A DNA stretch of 64,000 nt from positions 372,001 to 436,000 of the forward strand of contig NZ_CP011834.1 in the NCBI RefSeq assembly GCF_001412575.1, written 5' to 3'. The position numbers and the translations under genes are program-made. Source of the stretch: Limnohabitans sp. 103DPR2 (lineage in GTDB: Bacteria > Pseudomonadota > Gammaproteobacteria > Burkholderiales > Burkholderiaceae_C). Below are positions 18,969-28,035 of the stretch, piece by piece (positions within the stretch are counted from its first letter, which is position 1; every line of letters begins with the position of its first letter). The notes under the pieces are model-generated. The model was not told the DNA's origin. It saw only the letters and a program-made list of their open reading frames with translations, and did no database searches.

Positions 18969-20480
18969 TTACTTGGCAGTGGGCATGACAAATTCGGCGC
19001 CTTTGCCAATGCTCTCGGGCCAGCGCTGCATGATCGATTTTTGTTTGGTGTAAAAACGCACGCCTTCTTCGCCGTAAGCGTGCATGTCGCCAAACAAGCT
19101 GCGCTTCCAACCACCAAAACCGTGCCAAGCCATTGGCACAGGAATCGGCACGTTGATGCCCACCATGCCCACTTGAATGCGACGAGAAAACTCTCGCGCC
19201 ACATTGCCATCGCGTGTGAAGCAACTCACACCGTTGCCAAATTCATGGTCGTTGATGATTTGCACCGCTTCACCAAAATCTTTGACGCGAACACAAGACA
19301 AGACAGGGCCGAAAATTTCTTCTTTGTAAATCTTCATGTCGGTGGTGACGTTGTCAAACAAGGTGCCGCCCAACCAGAAGCCGTTGTCGCAACCTGCGCC
19401 TGCTTTGGCGCCATCAAACTGACGGCCGTCGACCAAGAGCTTGGCGCCTTCGGCCACACCTGCATCGATGTAACCCGTGATGCGTTGCTTGGCCGCAGCA
19501 GTGACAATGGGGCCCATTTCGGCCGCCAAATTGGTGCCGTTCAAAACCTTGAGTGCGCGTGTTTTCTCAAGCAACAAGGGCATCAATTTTTCAGCCACAT
19601 CGCCCACCAACACAGCCACACTGATGGCCATGCAACGTTCGCCAGCAGAACCATAGGCCGCACCAATCAATGCGTCGACCGCTTGCTCAATGTCGGCATC
19701 GGGCATGACCACCATGTGGTTCTTGGCACCACCCAAAGCCTGTACACGTTTGCCATGTCGCGCGCCGTTTTCATACAAGCTGTTGGCGATGGGCGTGGAG
19801 CCCACAAAGCTCACAGCTTTGACATCGGGGTGTTCGACCAGCGCGTCAACCGCTTCTTTGTCGCCTTGCACCACATTGAACACACCATCGGGCAAGCCAG
19901 CTTGTTTGAGCAATTCAGCCATGAACAAACTGGGGCTGGGGTCAAGTGGGCTGGGCTTCAAAACAAAGGTGTTGCCGCAGGCAATGGCCACAGGAAACAT
20001 CCACATGGGTACCATGACAGGAAAGTTAAAGGGTGTGACGCCAGCCACCACGCCCAAAGGCTGGCGCATCGTCCAGTTGTCGATGCCGGTTGAAACTTGG
20101 TCAGTGAAGTCACCTTTGAGCAACTGCGGAATGCCGCAAGCGAATTCCACAATGTCGATGCCGCGCGTCACTTCACCTTGTGCATCGGTGAACACCTTGC
20201 CGTGCTCGGCTGTGATCATGTGCGCCAGCGTGTCGCGGTGTTGGTTCAACAATTCTAAGAATTTGAACATCACACGAGCGCGGCGCAGTGGAGGCGTGTC
20301 GGCCCAAGCGGGAAAGGCTGCTTGCGCAGAAGCCACCGCCTGATCAACGTCTTTCACATTGGCCAAACTGACGCGGCCTGTCACAGCGCCAGTGGCCGGA
20401 TTGAAAACGTCTTGTGCGCGAGAGGAAGTGCCAGCCGTTTTTTGGCCAGAAATGTAATGGGCAATGGAGGTGACGGACAT
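18969..20480 (-). CDS. mmsA: CoA-acylating methylmalonate/malonate-semialdehyde dehydrogenase
   Basis: Oxidises malonate semialdehyde or methylmalonate semialdehyde to acetyl-CoA or propionyl-CoA, with loss of CO2. The 503-aa protein has the ALDH Rossmann segment [15 protein letters not shown] typical of MmsA, and the catalytic Cys283 in [11 protein letters not shown]. The usual general-base glutamate region reads [12 protein letters not shown], which is the CoA-dependent variant lacking that Glu. Transcribed after maoC (33-nt gap) and 3 nt before the GMC gene. This strongly suggests degradation of a C3-C4 hydroxy acid, valine or beta-alanine products. Confidence 0.93.
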   Translation of the reverse strand: MSVTSIAHYISGQKTAGTSSRAQDVFNPATGAVTGRVSLANVKDVDQAVASAQAAFPAWADTPPLRRARVMFKFLELLNQHRDTLAHMITAEHGKVFTDAQGEVTRGIDIVEFACGIPQLLKGDFTDQVSTGIDNWTMRQPLGVVAGVTPFNFPVMVPMWMFPVAIACGNTFVLKPSPLDPSPSLFMAELLKQAGLPDGVFNVVQGDKEAVDALVEHPDVKAVSFVGSTPIANSLYENGARHGKRVQALGGAKNHMVVMPDADIEQAVDALIGAAYGSAGERCMAISVAVLVGDVAEKLMPLLLEKTRALKVLNGTNLAAEMGPIVTAAAKQRITGYIDAGVAEGAKLLVDGRQFDGAKAGAGCDNGFWLGGTLFDNVTTDMKIYKEEIFGPVLSCVRVKDFGEAVQIINDHEFGNGVSCFTRDGNVAREFSRRIQVGMVGINVPIPVPMAWHGFGGWKRSLFGDMHAYGEEGVRFYTKQKSIMQRWPESIGKGAEFVMPTAK

Positions 20481-20513
20481 GGCTGAGTTCTTGAGTTGAA
20501 TAGAAATTGAATG

Positions 20514-21011
20514 TTAATCGTTTGTGGCGGTGTCTTGTGCTGGATGTCTGCGCCTGAACATGCCCCAGCCTTCCATGTGCAGCACACTGTCGCCGTGTTG
20601 GTTGTGCATGTCCCAGGCGGTTCGGACCAGACCGACATCTGGTTTGGAGCGCATGGGGCGAGTTTCTAGGATGGTGTGTTGGAGGTGCAAGGTGTCGTTG
20701 GGGAAAACGGGCTTCTTCCACTGGATGTTTTCAAGGCCAGGTGAGCCCAAGCTGGCAGACTTTTGTAAAAACTGCGTCACCATCAAACGCATGGCCATCG
20801 AACAAGTGTGCCAACCGCTGGCGCACAAACCGCCAAACACGGAGGCTTTTGCAGCGTCATCATCGAGGTGAAAAGGCTGAGGATCAAATTGCGTTGCAAA
20901 GGCAATGATTTCTTCTCGCGTGGGTGTGATGGTGCCCAGATCGCGCACGCTTCCGGGTTGCATGTCTTCCCAGTAATACTGAATTTTGTCGGCAGGTGCA
21001 CCAGCCATCAT
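20514..21011 (-). CDS. MaoC family dehydratase (hot-dog fold)
   Basis: The protein (165 aa) contains the (R)-specific hydratase motif: FDPQPFHLDDDAAKASVFGG then LCASGWHT near residues 42-67, with the catalytic Asp and His in place. Such enzymes hydrate enoyl-CoA esters or dehydrate 3-hydroxyacyl-CoAs. The ATG overlaps the stop of the upstream SDR gene by 4 nt, so the two are translationally coupled. The C-terminus is hydrophilic and variable. Substrate unknown; the neighbours suggest a short-chain acyl-CoA. Confidence 0.87.
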   Translation of the reverse strand: MMAGAPADKIQYYWEDMQPGSVRDLGTITPTREEIIAFATQFDPQPFHLDDDAAKASVFGGLCASGWHTCSMAMRLMVTQFLQKSASLGSPGLENIQWKKPVFPNDTLHLQHTILETRPMRSKPDVGLVRTAWDMHNQHGDSVLHMEGWGMFRRRHPAQDTATND

Positions 21012-21754
21012 CGACCACCAGACACATCGATCAAGCTCATGGTGGTGTAGCTGGCCTCATCAGACAGCAGCCACACGATGGCCTGCGCCACTTCCATGGC
21101 AGAGCCGCCGCGCTTGGCAGGTACCAAATGTTCCAGGTCTTTAACGCGATTGGGCAATCCGCCAGAAGCGTGAATTTCGGTGTCGATCAAGCCCGGGCGA
21201 ATGGCATTGACGCGAATGCCTTCGCCTGCAATTTCTTTGGCCAAGCCCAATGTAAAACTGTCGATGGCACCTTTGGCGGCTGCGTAATCCAAATACTGAC
21301 CGGGCGAGCCGAGTCTGGCCGCAGCACTGGACAAGTTCACAATGCTGCCGCCCTGACCACCGTGCTTGGTGCTCATTTGCAAAATGGCTTCGCGTGCGCA
21401 CAGCATGGAGCCCAAGACGTTGATGTCAAACATGCGGCGCCAGCGCGCCATGCTCATTTCATCCAGTCGAGCAGAAACGTCTACAACACCTGCGTTGTTG
21501 ACCAAGCCTTGCAGTGGACCTAATTCGGCGCGCACTTTTTGGAACATGGCCAGCACTTGATCTTCATGGGCCACATCGGCCTGGACGGCCATGGCACGGC
21601 CACCGGCCGCCTTGACTTGCTGCACCACGTCGTCTGCTGCTTTCGCGTTCGAGGTGTAATTGACAGCGACATCCCAGCCCTTTTGAGCCGCCAAAATGCA
21701 AGTGGCGGCACCAATGCCGCGACTCCCGCCCGTGACCAAAACAACTTTGCGCAT
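21008..21754 (-). CDS. Short-chain dehydrogenase/reductase (SDR)
   Basis: Classical SDR of 248 aa from ATG 21754, which AGGAGA precedes; longer in-frame readings to 21922 cross the divergent gene and lack SDR homology. The cofactor loop TGGSRGIGAAT lies at residues 8-18, the NNAG motif follows, the catalytic Ser is in VNLSSAAARLG and the YxxxK pair in YLDYAAAKGA. A basic residue after the glycine loop suggests possible NADP(H) use. First gene of the operon SDR-maoC-mmsA-GMC. It could be a 3-hydroxyacyl or sugar-alcohol dehydrogenase. Confidence 0.87.
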   Translation of the reverse strand: MRKVVLVTGGSRGIGAATCILAAQKGWDVAVNYTSNAKAADDVVQQVKAAGGRAMAVQADVAHEDQVLAMFQKVRAELGPLQGLVNNAGVVDVSARLDEMSMARWRRMFDINVLGSMLCAREAILQMSTKHGGQGGSIVNLSSAAARLGSPGQYLDYAAAKGAIDSFTLGLAKEIAGEGIRVNAIRPGLIDTEIHASGGLPNRVKDLEHLVPAKRGGSAMEVAQAIVWLLSDEASYTTMSLIDVSGGR

Positions 21755-21847
21755 TTCTTGTCTCCTGCAGAATATTGAGTAAACGGTTAAAACACTGTCT
21801 GGTGCACCGGCATTGAAGGTGCAGATTACCTTAACCAGGAGCCTTTT

Positions 21848-22459
21848 GTGAGTCACACAGTCGACTATTATTTCGCGCCTCAAAGCCCTTGGGCTTACTT
21901 GGGCCATCAGCGCTTCCAGCAAATCCTGACCAAAGCGGGTGCCAGTGTGCGCGTCATGCCCATTGATTTGGGCGGCAAAGTGTTTCCAATCTCAGGGGGC
22001 TTGCCCTTGGGTCAACGCGCGCCCCAAAGGCAGGCCTACCGCTTGACTGAATTGGCGCGCTTTAGCAAATGGCTGGGCGCCCCCTTGCATGTCAAACCAA
22101 CTTATTTCCCAGTCGGCGGCGACGACGCGGCCAAGCTCATCATTGCGGTCGACATGGCCGCAGGTCCGAAGGCTGCCATGGCCATCAGTGGTGCTATTTT
22201 GTCTGCGGTGTGGGCGCAGCAGCGCAACATTGCCGATGAGAAGACCTTGGCGGAGTTGCTGAAAGAACAAAACTTACCAGCCAGTTGTTTAGAGCAGTCC
22301 TACAGTCAAGCTGCGCAAATGCGATACGAGTCTTACACGCAAATGGCCATTGATGCCGGTGTGTTTGGTGCACCTTCGTATGTGCTTGACGGTGAAATTT
22401 TCTGGGGACAAGATCGACTTGACTTTGTTGAGCGCGCACTTGCAAGCAGCCACACTTAA
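21848..22459 (+). CDS. 2-hydroxychromene-2-carboxylate isomerase/DsbA family protein
   Basis: Thioredoxin-fold protein of 203 aa of the kappa-class GST/DsbA family. The N-terminus VDYYFAPQSPWAYLG has the SPWAY element with the active serine of HCCA isomerases, and FGAPSYVLDGEIFWGQDRLDFV is the conserved cis-Pro end. No CxxC motif, so it is not a disulfide oxidoreductase. The start is GTG 21848 with AGGAG at 21837-21841. The naphthalene-pathway role of the type enzyme is not implied, since no other aromatic genes are here; glutathione-dependent isomerisation is a reasonable guess. Divergent from the SDR operon. Confidence 0.82.
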   Translation: MSHTVDYYFAPQSPWAYLGHQRFQQILTKAGASVRVMPIDLGGKVFPISGGLPLGQRAPQRQAYRLTELARFSKWLGAPLHVKPTYFPVGGDDAAKLIIAVDMAAGPKAAMAISGAILSAVWAQQRNIADEKTLAELLKEQNLPASCLEQSYSQAAQMRYESYTQMAIDAGVFGAPSYVLDGEIFWGQDRLDFVERALASSHT

Positions 22460-22470
22460 AGGAGAACTTG

Positions 22471-23160
22471 ATGGGAACTTTCATTCAATTAACGGCCGCA
22501 GACGGCACACAATTTCCAGCGTATGTGGCAGAACCCGCCACACCGGTCAAAGCGGCCGTCGTTGTGCTGCAAGAAATTTTTGGTGTGAACACCCACATTC
22601 GTGAAGTGGCCGATGCCTATGCCAAAGAAGCTTATTTGGCCATCGCACCCGCCATGTTCCACCGTGCGCAAGCCAATGTCGAGTTGGGCTATGCAGAGGC
22701 TGACATGGGCGCAGGCATGGCCCTCAAAACCGCCATTGAAGCCTTGCCTGCACCTGGCGCATTGCAAGACATTCAAGCCAGCATTGATCACGCGCACAAA
22801 ATGTGTGGTGGCAAAGTCGGCGTGGTGGGTTATTGCTGGGGCGGCTTGTTGACTTGGCGCTCCGCGTGCTTGCTCAACGGCTTGTCGGCTGCTGCCCCTT
22901 ATTACGGGGGTGGCATGACCACAGAAGCTGAATCTGCACGTCAATCCAAAGTGCCGGTAATGGCGCACTTTGCAGAAGAAGACAAGTGGATTTCAATGGC
23001 GTCGGTGGCGGCTTTCAAAACGGCGCATCCACAGGCGCAAGTCTTTACCTATGCCGCGCACCATGGCTTTAATTGCAATCACCGCGGCGCATGGCATGCC
23101 GAATCAGCGGCATTGGCCCAAGAAAGAACCTTGGCTTTTTTCAAACAGCACTTAGGTTGA
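22471..23160 (+). CDS. Dienelactone hydrolase family protein
   Basis: An alpha/beta hydrolase of 229 aa. The Cys nucleophile appears in GVVGYCWGG, the acid in the FAEEDKWI segment, and the catalytic His in AAHHGFNC; this is the Cys-Asp-His triad of dienelactone hydrolases. I start at ATG 22471 (AGGAGA 22460-22465), not at TTG 22468. Eleven nucleotides separate it from the isomerase-like gene, so they form a pair. The family acts on cyclic lactone esters, but many members have other ester substrates. Confidence 0.9.
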   Translation: MGTFIQLTAADGTQFPAYVAEPATPVKAAVVVLQEIFGVNTHIREVADAYAKEAYLAIAPAMFHRAQANVELGYAEADMGAGMALKTAIEALPAPGALQDIQASIDHAHKMCGGKVGVVGYCWGGLLTWRSACLLNGLSAAAPYYGGGMTTEAESARQSKVPVMAHFAEEDKWISMASVAAFKTAHPQAQVFTYAAHHGFNCNHRGAWHAESAALAQERTLAFFKQHLG

Positions 23161-23177
23161 TCAAATCAGATCGGTAC

Positions 23178-24347
23178 TTAGCGACCTGATCGCGCCAAAT
23201 AACGCTTGCGCCAAAACAGCCAAGCCAATGTGGCCGCGATCAGGAGCATGCTGCCAATCGTCCACCAAAACCCGGCGCTGTCGTGCAACAAGGGAATGAC
23301 TTCAAAGTTCATTCCGAAGATGGCGGCAATCAAATTCAAGGGCAAGAAAATGGCCGTGATGGAGGTCAGCGTTCGCATGGTTTCATTGGTGCGATTGCTT
23401 TGTGCATTGAAATGAATTTGTACCGCTGTTTCAATGCTTTGCTCTAATCGCCGCACGTGATGCACCACACGGTCGATGTGCTCTAAAACATCGCGGCTGC
23501 GTACTTTCAATATTTCATGCTCTTTCATCAGAGCATTGGAAGTGGGCGGCGTCCACGTGTTCAATGACTCGAGCCAATCTTGCATGGCGCTGCGTTGGTC
23601 TTCGCAGATTTCGTCAAGGTGATGCAAGGACAGACGCGCTTCTAACAGGGCGGACCAGTTGTTGAAGCGGGTGTCTGGGTTGATCAGCTCAGCTTGCCAA
23701 TGGTCTAGCTGGCGCGTCAGGTCTCTGCGCAAATCCAAATACACATCGACCACTTGGCTGACCATGCGCAGCATCATGTCAGCTGGGCTGACAGGGATGC
23801 CGCGAGCACCTGTTGAGCGGTCGTCCAATGTTTCCGAAGTCGGCGAGCTTGGCAATTGATCAGCAACCGTGGTTTGTTCATGGCTACTGGCGGCCAACAG
23901 ACGCGCTGCATAGGCTTCCCGAATGGCGCAATCATCGGGATGGACGGTGAGCAGCACATTGTCAAAAATCGCAAAGCCAATGGGGCTGGTGTCGACCCTT
24001 CTGAGGGCGGGCGGACCCGACAGTTTGGTTTTGGATTTCAGGCCAGTGGGGGATTGAATTGTTTCTCTCTCACCGGTGTTGCTGGCAGCCAAGCGGCGGA
24101 ACACCAACACGTCGTAATAAGAGGTCAAATCAAAGCGCGATGGCAGTTGTCCATTGAGCAAATCTGACACATGCAAATCAAGCAGATGATGGCCTGTGAG
24201 GCTCTGCAAAGTTTCTTGCACTTGTTGTTGCTCAGACAAGAAATAGCTTCTGGCGCAAGCAATCCAGACATAGCCGTTTTCAGGCAATGCACGAGGCAAG
24301 GACAACGCATCTTGAACGTGGGTGCCTGAAACGGTAAAGACGCGCAT
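23178..24347 (-). CDS. CorA family divalent metal transporter
   Basis: Length 389 aa: an N-terminal cytoplasmic domain, a long helical stalk and two C-terminal membrane helices. The selectivity signature GMN is at 345-347 within IFGMNFEVIP, right after the first helix. This identifies the CorA/ZntB superfamily. A low-complexity Ser/Thr-rich insert near residues 160-190 lies in the cytoplasmic part. ZntB-type Zn transport versus CorA-type Mg transport cannot be settled by motif. Convergent with the dienelactone hydrolase gene, with a gap of 17 nt, and downstream of hemB. Confidence 0.85.
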   Translation of the reverse strand: MRVFTVSGTHVQDALSLPRALPENGYVWIACARSYFLSEQQQVQETLQSLTGHHLLDLHVSDLLNGQLPSRFDLTSYYDVLVFRRLAASNTGERETIQSPTGLKSKTKLSGPPALRRVDTSPIGFAIFDNVLLTVHPDDCAIREAYAARLLAASSHEQTTVADQLPSSPTSETLDDRSTGARGIPVSPADMMLRMVSQVVDVYLDLRRDLTRQLDHWQAELINPDTRFNNWSALLEARLSLHHLDEICEDQRSAMQDWLESLNTWTPPTSNALMKEHEILKVRSRDVLEHIDRVVHHVRRLEQSIETAVQIHFNAQSNRTNETMRTLTSITAIFLPLNLIAAIFGMNFEVIPLLHDSAGFWWTIGSMLLIAATLAWLFWRKRYLARSGR

Positions 24348-24382
24348 GCAATAAAAATTTGTGAGTGAGAGATGTGAAGGGC

Positions 24383-25496
<1,114 letters not shown>

Positions 25497-25514
25497 CAGC
25501 GCTACACTTGCCCC

Positions 25515-25943
25515 ATGCTCTGGATAAAAGCCTTTCACATCGTCTTCGTGGCCAGCTGGTTTGCTGGCTTGTTTTACTTGCCGCGCATCTTTGTCAATTT
25601 GGCCATGGTGCCAGAAGATTCCGTGGCTGAGCGTGAGCGACTCTTGCTCATGGCCCGCAAGCTGCTCCGATTTACCACCTTGTTGTCTGTGCCCGCCATT
25701 GCGCTGGGTGTTTGGCTTTGGTGGGGCATTGGCATTGGGTGGGGCCCCGGCAATGCATGGATGCACGCCAAATTGGCCGTGGTGCTTTTGGTGGTGGGCT
25801 ATCACCACATGTGTGGCGGACTGTTGAAAAAGTTTGAGGCGAACCAAAATACCCACAGCCATGTTTGGTTCCGCTGGTTCAATGAAGCGCCCGTTTTGAT
25901 GTTGGTGGCGGTTGTGATCTTTGTGGTTGTGAAGCCGTTTTAA
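25515..25943 (+). CDS. hemJ: HemJ-like protoporphyrinogen IX oxidase (CopD/UPF0093 family)
   Basis: Membrane protein of 142 aa with four helices. The conserved His8 in IKAFHIVFVASWFAG and the lysine in WMHAKLAVVLL are the heme-ligand and active residues of HemJ, which oxidises protoporphyrinogen IX. The end WFNEAPVLMLVAVVIFVVVKPF is typical. ATG 25515 replaces an upstream frame that runs through the promoter region. Head to head with hemB, which supports the heme role. It may be read with vanZ (5-nt gap). Confidence 0.9.
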   Translation: MLWIKAFHIVFVASWFAGLFYLPRIFVNLAMVPEDSVAERERLLLMARKLLRFTTLLSVPAIALGVWLWWGIGIGWGPGNAWMHAKLAVVLLVVGYHHMCGGLLKKFEANQNTHSHVWFRWFNEAPVLMLVAVVIFVVVKPF

Positions 25944-25948
25944 GGGCT

Positions 25949-27052
25949 ATGCAAAAGACCGCGGCTTGGCCCTTGGCCGGTATTTACGCCGCACTGATCG
26001 TCTACGCCAGTCTTTACCCTTTCGACAACTGGCGCTCGCAAGGGGTCGATTGGACCGCCTTTTTGTTGGCCCCTTGGCCTCGCTACTGGACCGGCTTTGA
26101 CGTGTTGGCCAATGTGCTTGGCTATGCACCTTTGGGGTTCATCGGTGTGTTGGCACTCAGGCGCAGTGCCCGACATTTACCTGCCGTCACGATCACCGTC
26201 ATGGCGGGTTCCTTGCTGTCGCTTGCCCTTGAGTCATTGCAACTTTTCTTGCCAGCGCGCGTGCCCTCCAATGTCGATTGGGAGCTCAACACTTTGGGCA
26301 CCTTGATAGGCGCATCTTTGGCTTGGACCTTGGAGCGATTTGGCTTTTTGGACCGATGGAGTCGTTTTCGCGCCAATTGGTTTCATTCAGACGCCAGAGG
26401 CGCCTTGGTGCTGCTGGCTTTGTGGCCAGTGGCCTTGTTATTTCCGGCGCCTGTCCCTTTAGGCTTGGGTCAAATTTTGGAGCGCACAGAAGATGCGCTG
26501 GCCCTGTGGTTGCAAGACACCCCTTGGCTTGATTGGTTGCCAGTTCGCGAAGTGGAGTTGCAACCACTGCTGCCTGTTTATGAAGTCTTGTGTGTCAGCT
26601 TGGGTCAGTTGTTGCCCTGCATGTTGGCATTCAGTTTGATTCGACATGTGCATCAAAAAGCCATCGCATGGGCCCTCTTGGTCGCTGCGGGTTTGGCTTT
26701 CACTGCTTTGTCTGCTGCCCTGACTTATGGGCCTGCGCATGCATGGGGGTGGGTCAATCCACCGGTTCAATTGGGCTTGGCGCTGGCGGCCCTCTTGGCC
26801 TTGCCTTTGATGTGGGTCCGTGAAAAACCATTGCAAGTGATGGCGTTGGTGGGTTTGGTATTGCAACTGACCATGCTGAACAATGCGTCAGCCAGTGCTT
26901 ACTTTGCATTGACTTTGCAAAACTGGGAGCAAGGTCAATTTATACGTTTTCACGGCTTGATCCAGTGGATGGGTTGGCTTTGGCCTTTCGTTTTATTGGT
27001 CTATTTAATGCGCCGCCTGTCCTCATCTCTCCCCTCTAAAATGAGCGAATGA
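25949..27052 (+). CDS. VanZ-like membrane protein
   Basis: A 367-aa protein with about nine to ten hydrophobic segments. The N-terminal third (residues 10-120) is the VanZ domain: IVYASLYPFDNWR, the DVLANVLGYAPLGF loop, and the ALESLQLFLPAR segment with conserved Glu. VanZ itself lowers teicoplanin binding, but most family members are of unknown function. The rest is a membrane region with no motif I know. It starts 5 nt after hemJ and its stop overlaps the next gene by 4 nt. Confidence 0.8.
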   Translation: MQKTAAWPLAGIYAALIVYASLYPFDNWRSQGVDWTAFLLAPWPRYWTGFDVLANVLGYAPLGFIGVLALRRSARHLPAVTITVMAGSLLSLALESLQLFLPARVPSNVDWELNTLGTLIGASLAWTLERFGFLDRWSRFRANWFHSDARGALVLLALWPVALLFPAPVPLGLGQILERTEDALALWLQDTPWLDWLPVREVELQPLLPVYEVLCVSLGQLLPCMLAFSLIRHVHQKAIAWALLVAAGLAFTALSAALTYGPAHAWGWVNPPVQLGLALAALLALPLMWVREKPLQVMALVGLVLQLTMLNNASASAYFALTLQNWEQGQFIRFHGLIQWMGWLWPFVLLVYLMRRLSSSLPSKMSE

Positions 27053-27390
27053 GTGAAAACACCCCCCCCTACTACGAGCGCCATATTTTTTTCTGTTTGA
27101 ACGAAAGAAAGAATGGCGAAGCCTGTTGTGCTTTGCAAGGTGCCCAAGCCGCTTTTGACCATTGCAAATCCCGTGTCAAGGATTTGGGCTTGGCTGGCGC
27201 GGGCAAAGTACGCGTCAACAAGGCGGGCTGTTTAGATCGATGTGCAGGCGGACCCGTGGCCGTGGTTTATCCCGAAGGCACGTGGTACAGCTTTGTGGAC
27301 AATTCGGACATTGATGAAATTGTCGACAGCCATTTGAAGAACGGCCAAGTTGTGCAGCGCTTGGTGACACCGCCCGACGTGGGACGCTGA
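27049..27390 (+). CDS. Thioredoxin-like 2Fe-2S ferredoxin family protein
   Basis: 113 aa with the Shethna-type pattern: Cys16, Cys26 or Cys27, and Cys61/Cys65 in KAGCLDRCAGGP. These four cysteines bind one 2Fe-2S cluster in a thioredoxin fold. The C-terminal half (PVAVVYPEGTWYSFVDN) is conserved in betaproteobacterial homologues. Redox partner unknown. Overlaps vanZ by 4 nt (ATGA) and the hydrolase gene by 1 nt (TGATG). Confidence 0.9.
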   Translation: MSENTPPYYERHIFFCLNERKNGEACCALQGAQAAFDHCKSRVKDLGLAGAGKVRVNKAGCLDRCAGGPVAVVYPEGTWYSFVDNSDIDEIVDSHLKNGQVVQRLVTPPDVGR

Positions 27391-28034
27391 TGAACACAGC
27401 CACGCAATCCGTGCAGTTTCAAGGGCCAGTCGGCCTGTTGGAAGGTCTTCAGGACGAGCCTGTGGAGGGTGCATTCAAAGGCGTTGCGGTCATTGCCCAT
27501 CCTCACCCTTTGTTTGGCGGCACGATGCAAAACAAGGTGGTCCAAACCTTGGCCAAAGCGTTTGTTCAAAATGGCTGGCGCGCCATTCGCTTTAATTTTC
27601 GGGGTGTTGGTGACAGTGCGGGCGTGTACGACGAAGGCCGTGGCGAGCTCGATGACATGTTGTCGGTCATTGCGCAAACTCAAAGTCAAAATCCAGGCGC
27701 TGAGTCCAGTGGCTTGGCACTGGCGGGCTTTTCATTTGGGGCCTATGTCACCAGCCATGTGGCTGCGAAATTGGCACCCACAGGGCAACTGCAAAAACTG
27801 GTGCTGGTCGGCACAGCGGCTTCTCGCTTTCAGGTGGCCCCAGTTCTGCCAGAGCTGCATGACAAAACCTTGGTGGTTCATGGTGAAGTCGACGACACCG
27901 TGCCTTTGGCAAGCGTGATGGATTGGGCCCGGCCCCAGTCATTGCCTGTGACCGTGATTCCTGGTGTTGAACACTTTTTCCACGGGCAATTGCCTTTGCT
28001 TCGATCCTTGGTCAGTCGCCACTTGCGTGCTTGA
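27390..28034 (+). CDS. Alpha/beta hydrolase
   Basis: 214 aa. The serine nucleophile elbow is ALAGFSFGAYV, preceded by the oxyanion segment IAHPHPLFGGTMQNKVV; the acid is in VVHGEVDDTVPL and the histidine in IPGVEHFFHG. Its sequence is like the YqfA/'CocE-type short hydrolase' group found in many proteobacteria. Substrate unknown. Coupled to the 2Fe-2S gene by a 1-nt overlap; dacC begins just after its stop. Confidence 0.88.
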   Translation: MNTATQSVQFQGPVGLLEGLQDEPVEGAFKGVAVIAHPHPLFGGTMQNKVVQTLAKAFVQNGWRAIRFNFRGVGDSAGVYDEGRGELDDMLSVIAQTQSQNPGAESSGLALAGFSFGAYVTSHVAAKLAPTGQLQKLVLVGTAASRFQVAPVLPELHDKTLVVHGEVDDTVPLASVMDWARPQSLPVTVIPGVEHFFHGQLPLLRSLVSRHLRA

Positions 28035-28035
28035 A

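Noticed and set aside
18663..20093. Long plus-strand open frame opposite mmsA and the GMC gene
   Set aside because: The minus strand encodes clear enzymes with intact active sites; the plus-strand product is His/Ala-rich without motifs.
21848..22459. DsbA disulfide oxidoreductase
   Set aside because: The fold is similar but there is no CxxC motif; the active position is a serine as in HCCA isomerase-like proteins.
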